From positions 1 to 22,437 of IMG/VR virus record IMGVR_UViG_3300043256_000172: 22,437 nucleotides of DNA. One strand, 5' to 3'. Below, piece by piece: positions 1-5,893 of this stretch. Both the position numbers and the translations under genes were made by a program. Position 1 is the stretch's first letter, and every line of letters begins with the position of its first letter. The notes beneath the pieces are model-generated. The model ran no database searches, was not told where the DNA came from, and saw only the letters and a program-made list of their open reading frames with translations. Source of the stretch: a virus.

Positions 1-201
1 AGCGACGTGATCGGGACGGACGTGATCTTCAACCCGCCCCAGCGAGGGATCCAGGTCGGGATCGAGGACGAGTCGACCGGCAACAAGACGGCGAACGGAT
101 ACTGGGACGAGTTCCGGATCACGAAGCGCGCGGTCTACGGGAGCTCGAGCTTCACGCCCGAGACGTCGGCCTACGTCGCCCCGACACCGCCGAACGTCTA
201 A
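1..201 (+). CDS. C-terminal end of a LamG-like tail/adhesin protein (5' partial)
   Basis: The reading frame is open from the first base and stops at 199-201, so the gene begins outside the window. The visible residues include NGYWDEFRITKRAVYG followed by SSFTPETSAYV. This is the closing strand pattern of concanavalin/LamG-type beta-sandwich domains common in phage tail fibres, tail spikes and neck appendages (G-Y-x-D-E-F-R-I-T-K, then a F-T-P turn). Such domains usually bind surface polysaccharide. Its position implies that the tail module ends here. The GTG at position 7 is internal rather than a real start. The LamG-like call is good, the exact protein is unknown. Confidence 0.75.
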   Translation, partial: SDVIGTDVIFNPPQRGIQVGIEDESTGNKTANGYWDEFRITKRAVYGSSSFTPETSAYVAPTPPNV

Positions 202-353
202 CGCCGGCGCGCCGTCCTGGGCCTCCAGGCCCGCCAGGCGTACCAGGCGACGAAGCCGTCGATCGAGAGGGCCGTCCAGGATCCGGTCATGACGTGGAAG
301 CCGGCGAGGCCGGCCATCGAGACGAGGATCGAGATGAAGATGAAGTCGCGCAT
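198..353 (-). CDS. Small single-pass membrane protein, 51 aa, unrecognised
   Basis: A minus-strand ORF starts at ATG 353 and ends with TAG at 200-198, so its stop overlaps the stop of the convergent tail gene. The product begins MRDFIFISILVSMAGLAGF, a plausible N-terminal membrane segment (about residues 4-21). It continues through a second mildly hydrophobic, Trp-rich stretch (DGFVAWYAWRAWRP) to a basic tail ending ARRR, which suggests a small inner-membrane protein with a cytoplasmic basic end. The ribosome site is weak (GAGAG just before ATG). It lies antisense between two plus-strand genes, and without it the interval 202-362 would be empty. It could be a chance ORF. Confidence 0.4.
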   Translation of the reverse strand: MRDFIFISILVSMAGLAGFHVMTGSWTALSIDGFVAWYAWRAWRPRTARRR

Positions 354-362
354 CTCTCGGAC

Positions 363-392
363 TATACTCGACCCGATGAAGCCGTGAGGGCT
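363..392 (+). promoter_or_regulatory. -10-like element plus GTGAG-loop leader hairpin
   Basis: TATACT (363-368) resembles a sigma70 -10 box. ATGAAG at 340-345, 17 bp upstream, is only a poor -35. Downstream, AGCC (380-383) pairs with GGCT (389-392) around a GTGAG loop. If transcription starts about 7 nt after the -10 box, the hairpin would lie almost at the 5' end of the mRNA for the 419 gene. The same arrangement recurs at 5907, 8091 and 11343. The promoter call is inferred from pattern only. Confidence 0.5.
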
Positions 393-418
393 CCCCGAAC
401 TTCAACCAGGAGACCTTC

Positions 419-748
419 ATGTCCACGAACTCCCAGCTCCAGCGAACAACGCCTTCCAGGATCCGCCGGATCCGTCACCGGACCCGGCTCGTCGCCGGCT
501 CGTCCAGGGTCCAGGGCCGACACCCAGGCCTCGACAACTTCCTCATCCGTGAAGCCGCGCGAGCGAACGCGATCATCGGGATCGCCGGCGTCACCGAGGG
601 CGAGCTCCTGGCCGCCGTCCAGGGCGTCGGCTTCGGGACCTTGAACCGGAACATCATCAACACCTTCGACATCCAGGTCACGGCCCAGACGGTCAACGCC
701 GGGCGGACGATCCTCAACTACACGAGCCAGGGGATCCCGATCATCTAA
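419..748 (+). CDS. Hypothetical phage protein, 109 aa
   Basis: The ATG start is preceded by an AGGAGA ribosome site at 408-413, and the gene has its own promoter/hairpin leader at 363-392. The N-terminal third is Arg/Ser/Thr-rich (RIRRIRHRTRL), while the rest uses the window's typical codons and contains a hydrophobic stretch (ANAIIGIAGVTEGELLAAVQ) followed by NRNIINTFDIQVTAQTVNAG. I do not recognise the family. Because it follows the tail gene and has its own leader it may be a small structural or tail-associated protein, but this is inference. It is convergent with the gene ending at 780, and no clear terminator is seen between them. Confidence 0.65.
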   Translation: MSTNSQLQRTTPSRIRRIRHRTRLVAGSSRVQGRHPGLDNFLIREAARANAIIGIAGVTEGELLAAVQGVGFGTLNRNIINTFDIQVTAQTVNAGRTILNYTSQGIPII

Positions 749-779
749 TTCTGGCGCGCGGGGCTCGGGCCTTCTTCGT

Positions 780-1208
780 CTATTCACCCAGGCGGAGGAG
801 GCTCACGTCCTTCTTCATGGCCGCCTCCTTCATCCGCCAGGGCTCCGGAGCTCGTCCGGCCTGGCGACACGCCCGGCACAACCAGCCGAGGGCGTCGGTC
901 CCGAGCCCAGACATCGAGACCAGGACATGGCCGACCGTGACGTCCTCGTGGATGTCGAGGTCCTGGTCGTGGATCCAGGCGACGAACTTCCGCGCGTCGA
1001 GGATCTGGATCGCGCTCCGACAATGATTGTCGGGAACCGGATCCGGACCTGGGGATCCCTGGCCGAAGCTCTTCTCCGCCGGCGGTCGATCGTCGACTCC
1101 CTCGGGACGTTCGGATCCAGGCCTCGAGAAGCCGATGTCCTCCCTCGAGTTCGACTTCGGCTCGTCGTCCAGGAGGTCGCCCTGGGCGCTAGAACGGCGG
1201 CGCGTCAT
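780..1208 (-). CDS. Hypothetical protein, 142 aa, Cys-containing
   Basis: Second gene of a two-gene minus-strand unit. Its ATG at 1208 lies inside the last 20 nt of the upstream gene (1189-1488), which indicates translational coupling. The N-terminal half is polar and probably disordered (PGSERPEGVDDRPPAEK). The C-terminal half is more ordered: ARKFVAWIHDQDLDIHED, then DALGWLCRACRQAGRAP with a CxxC pair that, with an earlier Cys (NHCRS), could bind a metal. The family is not recognised. It stops at TAG (782-780), about 30 bp from the convergent gene. Confidence 0.6.
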   Translation of the reverse strand: MTRRRSSAQGDLLDDEPKSNSREDIGFSRPGSERPEGVDDRPPAEKSFGQGSPGPDPVPDNHCRSAIQILDARKFVAWIHDQDLDIHEDVTVGHVLVSMSGLGTDALGWLCRACRQAGRAPEPWRMKEAAMKKDVSLLRLGE

Positions 1209-1488
1209 CGTCGAACCTCATGTCGTCCTGGAGCGGCTCGGTCTTCCTGGGCTCGCTGGCTGGCTCTGGCGGGGATCCTGGCGAACTCCCTCGGCCGCGG
1301 TAACAATCGCCGCACACCTTCATCCAGTCGGCGCCCTTGAAGGTCTTCTGGCAATCCTCACAGACGCGCTCGATCTGGCAGACGTGACGCTGGCGGCTCA
1401 TCGGATCGACCGGCGCCCAGCGGTCGTTCTTGTTCTTCTCGAAGGCGATCTCCTCGCCGCACGATCTACAGTTCGTCGTCTTGCTCAT
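1189..1488 (-). CDS. Zinc-ribbon protein with SSB-like acidic C-terminal tip
   Basis: 99 aa, with a good ribosome site (GGAGAAGAGG) before the ATG. Two Cys pairs frame a zinc ribbon or double zinc knuckle: CRSCGEE near the N-terminus, then CQIERVCEDC and later CGDC at about residue 60. A Pro/Ser/Glu-rich linker follows, and the protein ends MRFDDDAPPF. This closely resembles the acidic C-terminal tip (DDDIPF) by which bacterial SSB recruits repair and replication partners. The CRSCG...W.PVDP pattern is typical of small phage zinc-ribbon proteins. A role in single-strand DNA or replisome interaction is inferred; no OB fold is present. Confidence 0.7.
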   Translation of the reverse strand: MSKTTNCRSCGEEIAFEKNKNDRWAPVDPMSRQRHVCQIERVCEDCQKTFKGADWMKVCGDCYRGRGSSPGSPPEPASEPRKTEPLQDDMRFDDDAPPF

Positions 1489-1494
1489 CCTCTT

Positions 1495-1520
1495 CTCCTC
1501 ACGAGTGTCTGGTCATTATG
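1495..1520 (-). promoter_or_regulatory. Minus-strand -10-like element and short GTGAG hairpin
   Basis: Read on the minus strand, CATAAT (1520-1515) is a -10-like hexamer. It is followed by CTC-GTGAG-GAG (1505-1495), a 3-bp version of the GTGAG-loop hairpin found in other leaders of this phage, merging into the ribosome site of the zinc-ribbon gene. The short stem makes this the weakest member of the set, and no -35 is apparent. Confidence 0.3.
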
Positions 1521-1721
1521 GTCTTTTTGCTCATGGCCTGGGAGGGAGAGGGAGCCCAGCCCGAGAACTCCCGAACGTGTCGAGATCTCGGACGTCGCTC
1601 CCCATGACCCGGTCGGTCGATGGTCGCCCCCAGTCGCTCTCGATCACGCCGTCCTGGTTTGCCTGGCGCGCGCCTTGTGATCGTCCCCGAGTAGGCGCTC
1701 GATCGTCCAGGCGCTCGCGTT

Positions 1722-1789
1722 AGCCGCTCACCTGGGCGGCTCGTAGTTCTTGCGGGGAGGGAGTGGTCGCGGTAGGATCCGCGAGCCGC
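1722..1789. other. Intergenic inverted repeats with alternative pairing (possible structured RNA)
   Basis: The interval 1489-1815 has no convincing gene. Within it AGCCGC (1722-1727) can pair with GCGGCT (1736-1741), but the same GCGGCTCG (1736-1743) can pair over 8 bp with CGAGCCGC (1782-1789). An inner hairpin CGCGG/CCGCG (1768-1772, 1779-1783) is nested inside the second option. The two outer pairings are mutually exclusive, as in attenuators. Direction of transcription is unknown and high GC makes chance inverted repeats common. Confidence 0.3.
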
Positions 1790-1820
1790 TCGACGTCCTG
1801 CAAAGTCTCCGAGCTGTAAA

Positions 1821-1863
1821 AAAGGCCCCGCCGGATCAACGTCCGACGGGGCCGTTCTTTTTA
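1821..1863 (-). terminator. Strong bidirectional intrinsic terminator closing the minus-strand operon
   Basis: GGCCCCGCCGGA (1824-1835) and TCCGACGGGGCC (1842-1853) form a 12-bp stem with one mismatch and a 6-nt loop. On the minus strand the stem is followed by TTTTTT (1823-1818), which fits termination of the operon ending at 1927. On the plus strand it is followed by TTCTTTTT, so it can act both ways. It is one of two clear intrinsic terminators seen in the window. Confidence 0.9.
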
Positions 1864-1926
1864 CGCCTCCGCGTGAGTCTCGTCAAATGATCCCCGAGAT
1901 CCTCCTCGGACCGGACGAGAAGGGCC

Positions 1927-2292
1927 TCACGCTCCGGCCCTACGCTCGGCGGCTTCCTCGGCCTCCATGTCCCGAAGCTCCCGTTGTTGGTCGAGGTAGA
2001 TCTTGAGCTCGGCCGCGGTCGCTCTCCCGCGGTCGATGACCTTGATGACCTTCTCGCCGGCGCATTGATGACACGCGACGTCGTAGTCGCCGCGGAAGTA
2101 GGCCTCCTGGAAGTCGGGGTCCTGGTCGAAGTCGTCCTGGGAGATCCCCTGGCCGTCGACCGCCGGATTGACGTGAGACCCTCGACCGCGACACCGCGGA
2201 CACAAGGCGAACTTCGCGGGGATCGCGAGCTCGACCTCGTGACCCTCCTCGGCGACGACCGTGATCTCGATCGTCGTCGGCCCGCCGGTCAT
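1927..2292 (-). CDS. DnaJ-type zinc-finger phage protein, 121 aa
   Basis: Last gene of the minus-strand operon. The start is ATG 2292 with GGAG upstream, and it overlaps the stop of the previous gene (ATGA); a longer in-frame ORF upstream is a shadow. The protein has a beta-rich N-terminus (TTIEITVVAEEGHEVEL) and a pair of CxxC knuckles, CPRCRGRG at 31-38 and CHQCAGEK at 74-81, the split zinc-finger pattern of DnaJ central domains. The sequence between them (VNPAVDGQGIS, then DPDF) matches a widespread small phage family of unknown function. The C-terminus (from ~95) is a charged helix likely to form a coiled coil. Confidence 0.85.
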   Translation of the reverse strand: MTGGPTTIEITVVAEEGHEVELAIPAKFALCPRCRGRGSHVNPAVDGQGISQDDFDQDPDFQEAYFRGDYDVACHQCAGEKVIKVIDRGRATAAELKIYLDQQRELRDMEAEEAAERRAGA

Positions 2293-2519
2293 GAGTGTCT
2301 CCTCTCGACCTGGACGTTCAAGGCCTTCCGCCGGCGGTCGCCGGCGATGAGGGCCATCTTCTCCAGGAGGGCTCGGCCGCCCTGGGGACCTTCGTCCTCG
2401 AGGCGCTTGTCGAGAAGCTCCTCCAGGCGCTCGACCGCGCGCTTGAATTGCGAGCGGATGACGGCCGGCTCGGCCGATACGATCGCCGCGTCGATCGCGG
2501 CTTCTTGTCTCTCGTTCAT
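2289..2519 (-). CDS. Small helical hypothetical protein, 76 aa
   Basis: Start ATG 2519 with GAGGAG upstream. It overlaps the stop of the preceding gene by four bases, and its own stop overlaps the start of the following gene, so it is an internal member of the coupled minus-strand operon. The sequence is almost wholly helical and charged (FKRAVERLEELLDKRLEDE, then RRRKALNVQVERRHS), with no cysteines or membrane segment. The family is not recognised. It could be a small DNA- or protein-binding accessory factor. Confidence 0.7.
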   Translation of the reverse strand: MNERQEAAIDAAIVSAEPAVIRSQFKRAVERLEELLDKRLEDEGPQGGRALLEKMALIAGDRRRKALNVQVERRHS

Positions 2520-2863
2520 GTCGTTCTCCTCGGTTCGTTGATCCCGCTCCAGTTCTTCTCCTGGCGCTTCCTGGCGCCGGCGCGGCGCTTCCTGGCCTTC
2601 GCCATGACCTCGGCCTGGGAGTCGCCCCAGATCGCCTCGGTCGTCGCGCCGTAGTGATTGCCGTCCCGCGTGTTATGCGTGAAGGCGACGAAGGGCTTCG
2701 GGTCCGAGCTCCAGATCGTCGCGTCGGGAGCCTCCTCCCAGGAGACACTCCGGACGTCGATCTCGTAGCCGACCCAGCGGCCCCAGCGATCGAGGAGATC
2801 GAAGCCCGTGACCTCGCGGTCGAGCCTCTCGGATCCCGTCGACTTCCACTTCTTGTCGTTCAT
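2516..2863 (-). CDS. Hypothetical protein, 115 aa
   Basis: Start ATG 2863 with GGAGG upstream, coupled by ATGA overlaps on both sides. The N-terminal part looks like a small beta-rich domain (RWGRWVGYEIDVRSVSW, then KPFVAFTHNTRDGNHYGA), followed by a very basic C-terminal helix (KARKRRAGARKRQEKNW) that could contact nucleic acid. Family unrecognised. It is conserved in operon position with the putative base-modification genes, but nothing in the sequence ties it to them functionally. Confidence 0.75.
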   Translation of the reverse strand: MNDKKWKSTGSERLDREVTGFDLLDRWGRWVGYEIDVRSVSWEEAPDATIWSSDPKPFVAFTHNTRDGNHYGATTEAIWGDSQAEVMAKARKRRAGARKRQEKNWSGINEPRRTT

Positions 2864-3111
2864 GATCGTCCTCCGTTCCAGTCACTAAGATCGACAACGT
2901 GCTCCAGGCGGAAGCCGCGGTCCTCGAGCTCGCGCTGGCGGGCCGGGACGTCCTTGTCGTTGTCTCTCGTCGGGTTCAACAACACCCAGGTCCGAGCGAT
3001 CCTGGGGATCGGGATCCCGTTCCGTTGCGGCGCTCTCGACCACAACTCGACGGGAACCTTGTCTCGGTTCGATTCAATCCGGGCGCGAACGCCCGCGTCT
3101 GTTTTCCTCAT
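2860..3111 (-). CDS. Hypothetical protein, 83 aa
   Basis: Start chosen at ATG 3111 because AAGGAGG lies just upstream and the ATG overlaps the stop of the previous gene. A longer in-frame extension to 3684 would run antisense through the TGT-like gene. The product (MRKTDAGVRARIESNRDK... ending DLSDWNGGRS) is polar and basic at the N-terminus, contains PIPRIARTWVLLNPTRDND, and has no obvious motif. Family unrecognised. Operon placement and the strong ribosome site support it as real. Confidence 0.75.
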   Translation of the reverse strand: MRKTDAGVRARIESNRDKVPVELWSRAPQRNGIPIPRIARTWVLLNPTRDNDKDVPARQRELEDRGFRLEHVVDLSDWNGGRS

Positions 3112-3317
3112 GTCGTTCCTCCTTCCTGCAAATTGCGAGCCGAGAGCACGAGCTCCCGGAACGGGTTCGGGCGCTTCCGTCCCTCGATCTTGTTCAAGTG
3201 GACCCAGATCCCGGCCCAGTATCCGAACATCGCGAACTTGTAGCGGCCCAGGGCGTCGACCGCCTTGTCCGCGGCCTCCTGGATCTCCTGGTCGAGCTTG
3301 CGTTCTTGTGTCGTCAT
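3108..3317 (-). CDS. Small hypothetical protein, 69 aa
   Basis: ATG at 3317 with AGGAGG upstream; the stop overlaps the next start (ATGA). The N-terminal half is a charged helix (RKLDQEIQEAADKAVDALGR), followed by an aromatic segment KFAMFGYWAGIWVHLNK. That segment may be a short amphipathic or membrane-associated helix, and a basic tail follows. Family unrecognised. It sits 15 bp after the TGT-like gene and is the first of five small genes downstream of it. Confidence 0.7.
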   Translation of the reverse strand: MTTQERKLDQEIQEAADKAVDALGRYKFAMFGYWAGIWVHLNKIEGRKRPNPFRELVLSARNLQEGGTT

Positions 3318-3332
3318 GGTCGTCCTCCTGGT

Positions 3333-4142
3333 TCACAGATTCGGGCGCGCGGTCGGCGCCTGGTCGAAGTTCGAGATCTCGCTCGTGATCTCCTGGATGT
3401 CCGCCTGGTCCACGCCGGCGTCGACCTGGGCCTGGATCCGGCGCTTCATGAAGGCCGCCCGATCGTCGCCGTGTTCGGCCTTGTATCGGGAGTGATTGAC
3501 GGCGATGTTCGTCGAGTCGGCGCTCTCGAAGCGCGTGAGCTCGGCCAGGACACCGAGGCCCCTCATCAAGTGGATCCAGGGCCGGCGATTGAAGTCGCGC
3601 TCGACCTGGTCCAGGACATCCGAGGCTTCGCGGATCCGGGCCAGGTAGTCGGCGCGCTTCGTCTGGACGTCGAACTCGGCGCACGAGCCGAAGCCGACGA
3701 AGTTCATGAGCCGCGCCTGGGTCGCCAGGAAGTCGAGGCTCTCGTTCATGTGCCAGATCGACATCGTCCGCTCCGGGAAGTCGGCCAGGGCGCCGGCATC
3801 TTCGCGGATCGCCCAGGACATCTCGAGGAGGTTCTCGTGTTCGGATCCCTCGATGACGTCCGGGATCACGGCGACGGCTTGCGGGCTCCGAGCCTGGGCC
3901 GCGTTCGCCCAGGTCCAGAACTTGTCGCGGTCGATCGCGCCCTTGCCGCGCTTCCAGTTCGTGAAGGCGCCGTTGTCGAGGACCAGGATCTCGTCCTCGC
4001 CGACGAACTCGATCGCCCGGTCCAGGTCTCGAGGATCCGCGTGAGACACGCAGAACGACGAGCCGGCCAGGGAGGGGAAGAGCGCCTTCGGAGTCACCGG
4101 AGTCCCGACGACGATCCGGCGCTTGAAGCTCGCGGCGTTCAC
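3333..4142 (-). CDS. TGT-like / DpdA-superfamily protein (putative DNA base-exchange enzyme)
   Basis: 269 aa. The start is GTG 4142, whose GTGA overlaps the stop of the upstream PP-loop gene. Motifs in order: LVLDNGAFTNW (~54-63), VIPDVIEGSEHENL (92-105), IWHMNESLDFL (129-139), GFGSCAEF (150-157), RGLGVLAEL (194-202) and SADSTNIAVNH (207-217). The series DNGAF, PDV, W-H-x-x-E-S, G-S and S-x-D-S-T-N is that of phage proteins related to tRNA-guanine transglycosylases. Within that superfamily, DpdA enzymes insert 7-deazaguanines into DNA. The conserved aspartates (in PDV and ADST) are candidates for catalysis. No preQ0-synthesis genes are seen in the window, so the substrate would come from the host or be different. 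The fold call is fairly secure; DNA as substrate is inferred. Confidence 0.7.
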   Translation of the reverse strand: MNAASFKRRIVVGTPVTPKALFPSLAGSSFCVSHADPRDLDRAIEFVGEDEILVLDNGAFTNWKRGKGAIDRDKFWTWANAAQARSPQAVAVIPDVIEGSEHENLLEMSWAIREDAGALADFPERTMSIWHMNESLDFLATQARLMNFVGFGSCAEFDVQTKRADYLARIREASDVLDQVERDFNRRPWIHLMRGLGVLAELTRFESADSTNIAVNHSRYKAEHGDDRAAFMKRRIQAQVDAGVDQADIQEITSEISNFDQAPTARPNL

Positions 4143-5143
4143 GCGCAGCTCCGAAGGTCGGCCGCGTTCCCGCCGCTCAACTGGAGCTCGTTCGCGCGGC
4201 GAAGAAGAACCTCACGGTCGCCGCAGAACTCGCCGGTCTTCCGGTCGACGATCCCGTTCTCGCGCGCCCAGTGATTCCAGGCGAAGCTCCGACCGAGTCC
4301 GACCGTGATCTTCGTCGTCGGCCATTGGTCGGCCGGCTTGTTGACGAACTCGAGCCAGTCCTTGTCGAACGTACACTCGTCCGAAGTCCAGCGGCTATGC
4401 TTTCCGGTCATGGCGCGGAGCTCGATCTCGAGCGCCTTCATGAACAGATCCGGATGAGTTCCAGCGAGCCAGAAGAGCTCCCACTTCTGGGAGGCCGGGC
4501 AGAAAAAACACGCCGATTTGATCGGGACCTCGAGGCCTTCTTCGACGATCCGCTTGATGCAATCCTGGCGAGTCCAGCCGAGATCCTGGAGCGGGTACGA
4601 GTAGAGGAAGTCCACGTCCTCGCGCTTCACCTTCTTCGCGCGGCGGATGTCGGCCTTGCCGGAGTCGTAGCCGATGAGCTTGACGAGCTTCACGCCGGCA
4701 TCCTGGGAGCGGATCCACAACGGATCGGCGTCGCGCTTGTTCGGACCCTTCGAGACGCCCTTGAGGAACTGGTCCTGGGGTCCTTGCTTCCACTTGATCG
4801 AGCACGACTTCATCCCGAAGGCGAGGCTCGGGAGTGTCTCGTTGTCGTAGCAGTTCCCGCCGAGGTCGTTGTAGTCGGTCGTCGGGAGCGTCATCTTCTT
4901 GCAGACGGTCACGGTCGGGAAGCCCTGGGCCAGGAGCCAGACGTTCATCTTCTGGACTTGCTCATAGGTCTCCGGCTTCTCGGCGCCAGTGTCGGCGAAC
5001 GTGATGAGATCCGGGCGGATCCCCTGGTCTCTCATGGCGATCAACATCGCGGTCGAATCAACGCCGGCGCCGTAGCAGACAACGACGCCCGAGTTCGTCG
5101 GGAGGCGGATCTCGTTCTGGTCCTGGTTGTTGAAGTGGCTCAT
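4139..5143 (-). CDS. PP-loop ATPase, PAPS-reductase/DndC-like
   Basis: 334 aa, first gene of the minus-strand operon. ATG 5143 is chosen because AGGAG lies 8 nt upstream; the in-frame extension to 5212 has no ribosome site. Residues 24-33 (YGAGVDSTAM) are a variant PP-loop (SGGxDS), the signature of enzymes that adenylate a substrate with ATP. DTGAEKPETY (51-60), CSIKWKQGP (114-122), IGYDSGKADIRRAK (157-170) and CFFCPASQ (212-219) match phage and DndC-type members of the PAPS-reductase family. Cys114, Cys212 and Cys215 could ligate an Fe-S cluster, as in DndC. It is translationally coupled to the TGT-like gene, so the two probably act together, perhaps in base or sulfur modification. QueC is less likely: its C-terminal zinc cysteine set is absent. 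Confidence 0.85.
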   Translation of the reverse strand: MSHFNNQDQNEIRLPTNSGVVVCYGAGVDSTAMLIAMRDQGIRPDLITFADTGAEKPETYEQVQKMNVWLLAQGFPTVTVCKKMTLPTTDYNDLGGNCYDNETLPSLAFGMKSCSIKWKQGPQDQFLKGVSKGPNKRDADPLWIRSQDAGVKLVKLIGYDSGKADIRRAKKVKREDVDFLYSYPLQDLGWTRQDCIKRIVEEGLEVPIKSACFFCPASQKWELFWLAGTHPDLFMKALEIELRAMTGKHSRWTSDECTFDKDWLEFVNKPADQWPTTKITVGLGRSFAWNHWARENGIVDRKTGEFCGDREVLLRRANELQLSGGNAADLRSCA

Positions 5144-5331
5144 GTCGTGCTCCTGGTCGTTAGTAGTGCTGGATCGAGTGACGAGTGTCCCAGCTAAAGA
5201 GACGAAGAACAAGGCCTAAGTCACAGATTTAGAACAAAAAGATCCCCCAGAACCCCCGGATCGGCTGGAAGCCGCGCTGGCCCTAGCGTCCCGGCTCATG
5301 TTACTCTGGGAACCAGGACCCCCGAAGGAGA
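5144..5331. promoter_or_regulatory. Divergent control region between the minus- and plus-strand operons
   Basis: About 190 bp without a gene, separating divergently transcribed units. It holds the window's more AT-rich stretch (around 5215-5243). On the minus side, GGGACACTCG lies upstream of the PP-loop gene; on the plus side, GTTACT (5300-5305) is a -10-like hexamer upstream of the HTH gene. A 14-bp direct repeat, CCAGAACCCCCGGA (5247-5260) and CCAGGACCCCCGAA (5313-5326), has two mismatches and 66-bp spacing and could be an operator pair. Promoter positions are tentative. Confidence 0.45.
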
Positions 5332-5347
5332 TGTTCCACATGAAACA
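5332..5347 (+). other. parS-like site (one mismatch to the ParB consensus)
   Basis: TGTTCCACATGAAACA differs at a single base (central G replaced by A) from TGTTCCACGTGAAACA, the bacterial chromosomal partition site bound by ParB (consensus TGTTNCACGTGAAACA). The left half-site is a perfect match. The substituted base creates the ATG start codon of the HTH gene at 5340. No parA or parB gene is visible, so binding by host ParB, or use as an operator by the adjacent HTH protein, are the two readings. Confidence 0.55.
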
Positions 5348-5570
5348 CCCGACAAAACTCCGCCAGGCGCGCACGATTTCAGGCCTAACCGTCGAGGAAA
5401 TTTGTGACCGCGTCGGCTGTACTCGCCCGACTCTCTACCGCGTCGAGGAAGGCCTGGCGCTTCCGCGTCGGGAGCTCGCCCGCGAGCTCTTCAAGTTCTA
5501 CCGCGGCCGCGTTCCCCTGGCCGCGATCTACGACCCGCTATTCGCCGAGCAAGTCCGGAGCGTCGCGTGA
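5340..5570 (+). CDS. Cro/CI-type (XRE) helix-turn-helix regulator, 76 aa
   Basis: The start is ATG 5340, nine bases after AAGGAG; the in-frame ATG at 5331 abuts that ribosome site and is unlikely. The protein is little more than one HTH domain: KLRQARTISGLTVEEICDRV (helices 1-2), then GCTRPTLYRVEEGLALP (recognition helix and turn), the XRE pattern L-x-x-x-R-x-x-x-G-L-T-x-x-E...T-x-x-x-E-G. It is the first gene of the plus-strand operon facing the divergent operon, the usual place for an early-gene regulator. It may bind the repeats at 5247/5313 or the palindrome over its own start. Target sites are inferred. Confidence 0.88.
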   Translation: MKHPTKLRQARTISGLTVEEICDRVGCTRPTLYRVEEGLALPRRELARELFKFYRGRVPLAAIYDPLFAEQVRSVA

Positions 5571-5890
5571 CTGGTCGCTCGATCACGATCCAGCCGAAGG
5601 TCGGCTCGTTGCCCTGGCGCGCGTGTCCGTCCGCGTCGACGACGGTCGGCGAGCTCGAGGCCGCGATCTCGATGTTCCCGATCGACCTCGTCCGGACGAC
5701 CTCCGACGAGATCCTCCTCGTCCAGAAGTCCGAGGCGATCCGCGACGGAGTTCCGCCGCCGGCGATGGAGGAGCTCGGGAGGGCGATGTTCGGCCCAGGT
5801 CACGACGCGATCCTGGTCGAGGAGACCGGCGAGTTCGAGGCCCAGTCGTTCGAGACCGAAGCACAAGACCGGAACGCCGAGCCGGCATAG
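5567..5890 (+). CDS. Hypothetical protein, 107 aa
   Basis: GTG start at 5567 overlaps the stop of the HTH gene (GTGA), so it is probably translated by coupling. The sequence is acidic towards the C-terminus (ILVEETGEFEAQSFETEAQD) and contains PIDLVRTTSDEILLVQKSEA. No domain is recognised. It is followed directly by the nested hairpin leader at 5894-5947, so expression of the next genes may be separately controlled. Confidence 0.65.
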   Translation: MTGRSITIQPKVGSLPWRACPSASTTVGELEAAISMFPIDLVRTTSDEILLVQKSEAIRDGVPPPAMEELGRAMFGPGHDAILVEETGEFEAQSFETEAQDRNAEPA

Positions 5891-5893
5891 TTT

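Noticed and set aside
1499-1534. 11-codon minus-strand leader peptide just before the zinc-ribbon gene
   Set aside because: It starts with ATG and ends at the GTGAG hairpin next to the ribosome site, but has no ribosome site of its own that I can see and no regulatory codon run.
4139-5143. Calling the PP-loop protein QueC
   Set aside because: The PP-loop is GAGVDST and the CxxC and KWK motifs match PAPS-reductase/DndC relatives; the C-terminal zinc-binding Cys set of QueC is missing.
3198-5197. Long plus-strand ORFs (3198-4274, 4271-5197) over the TGT-like and PP-loop genes
   Set aside because: They are antisense to genes with clear motifs and ribosome sites, and their composition is typical of shadow frames.
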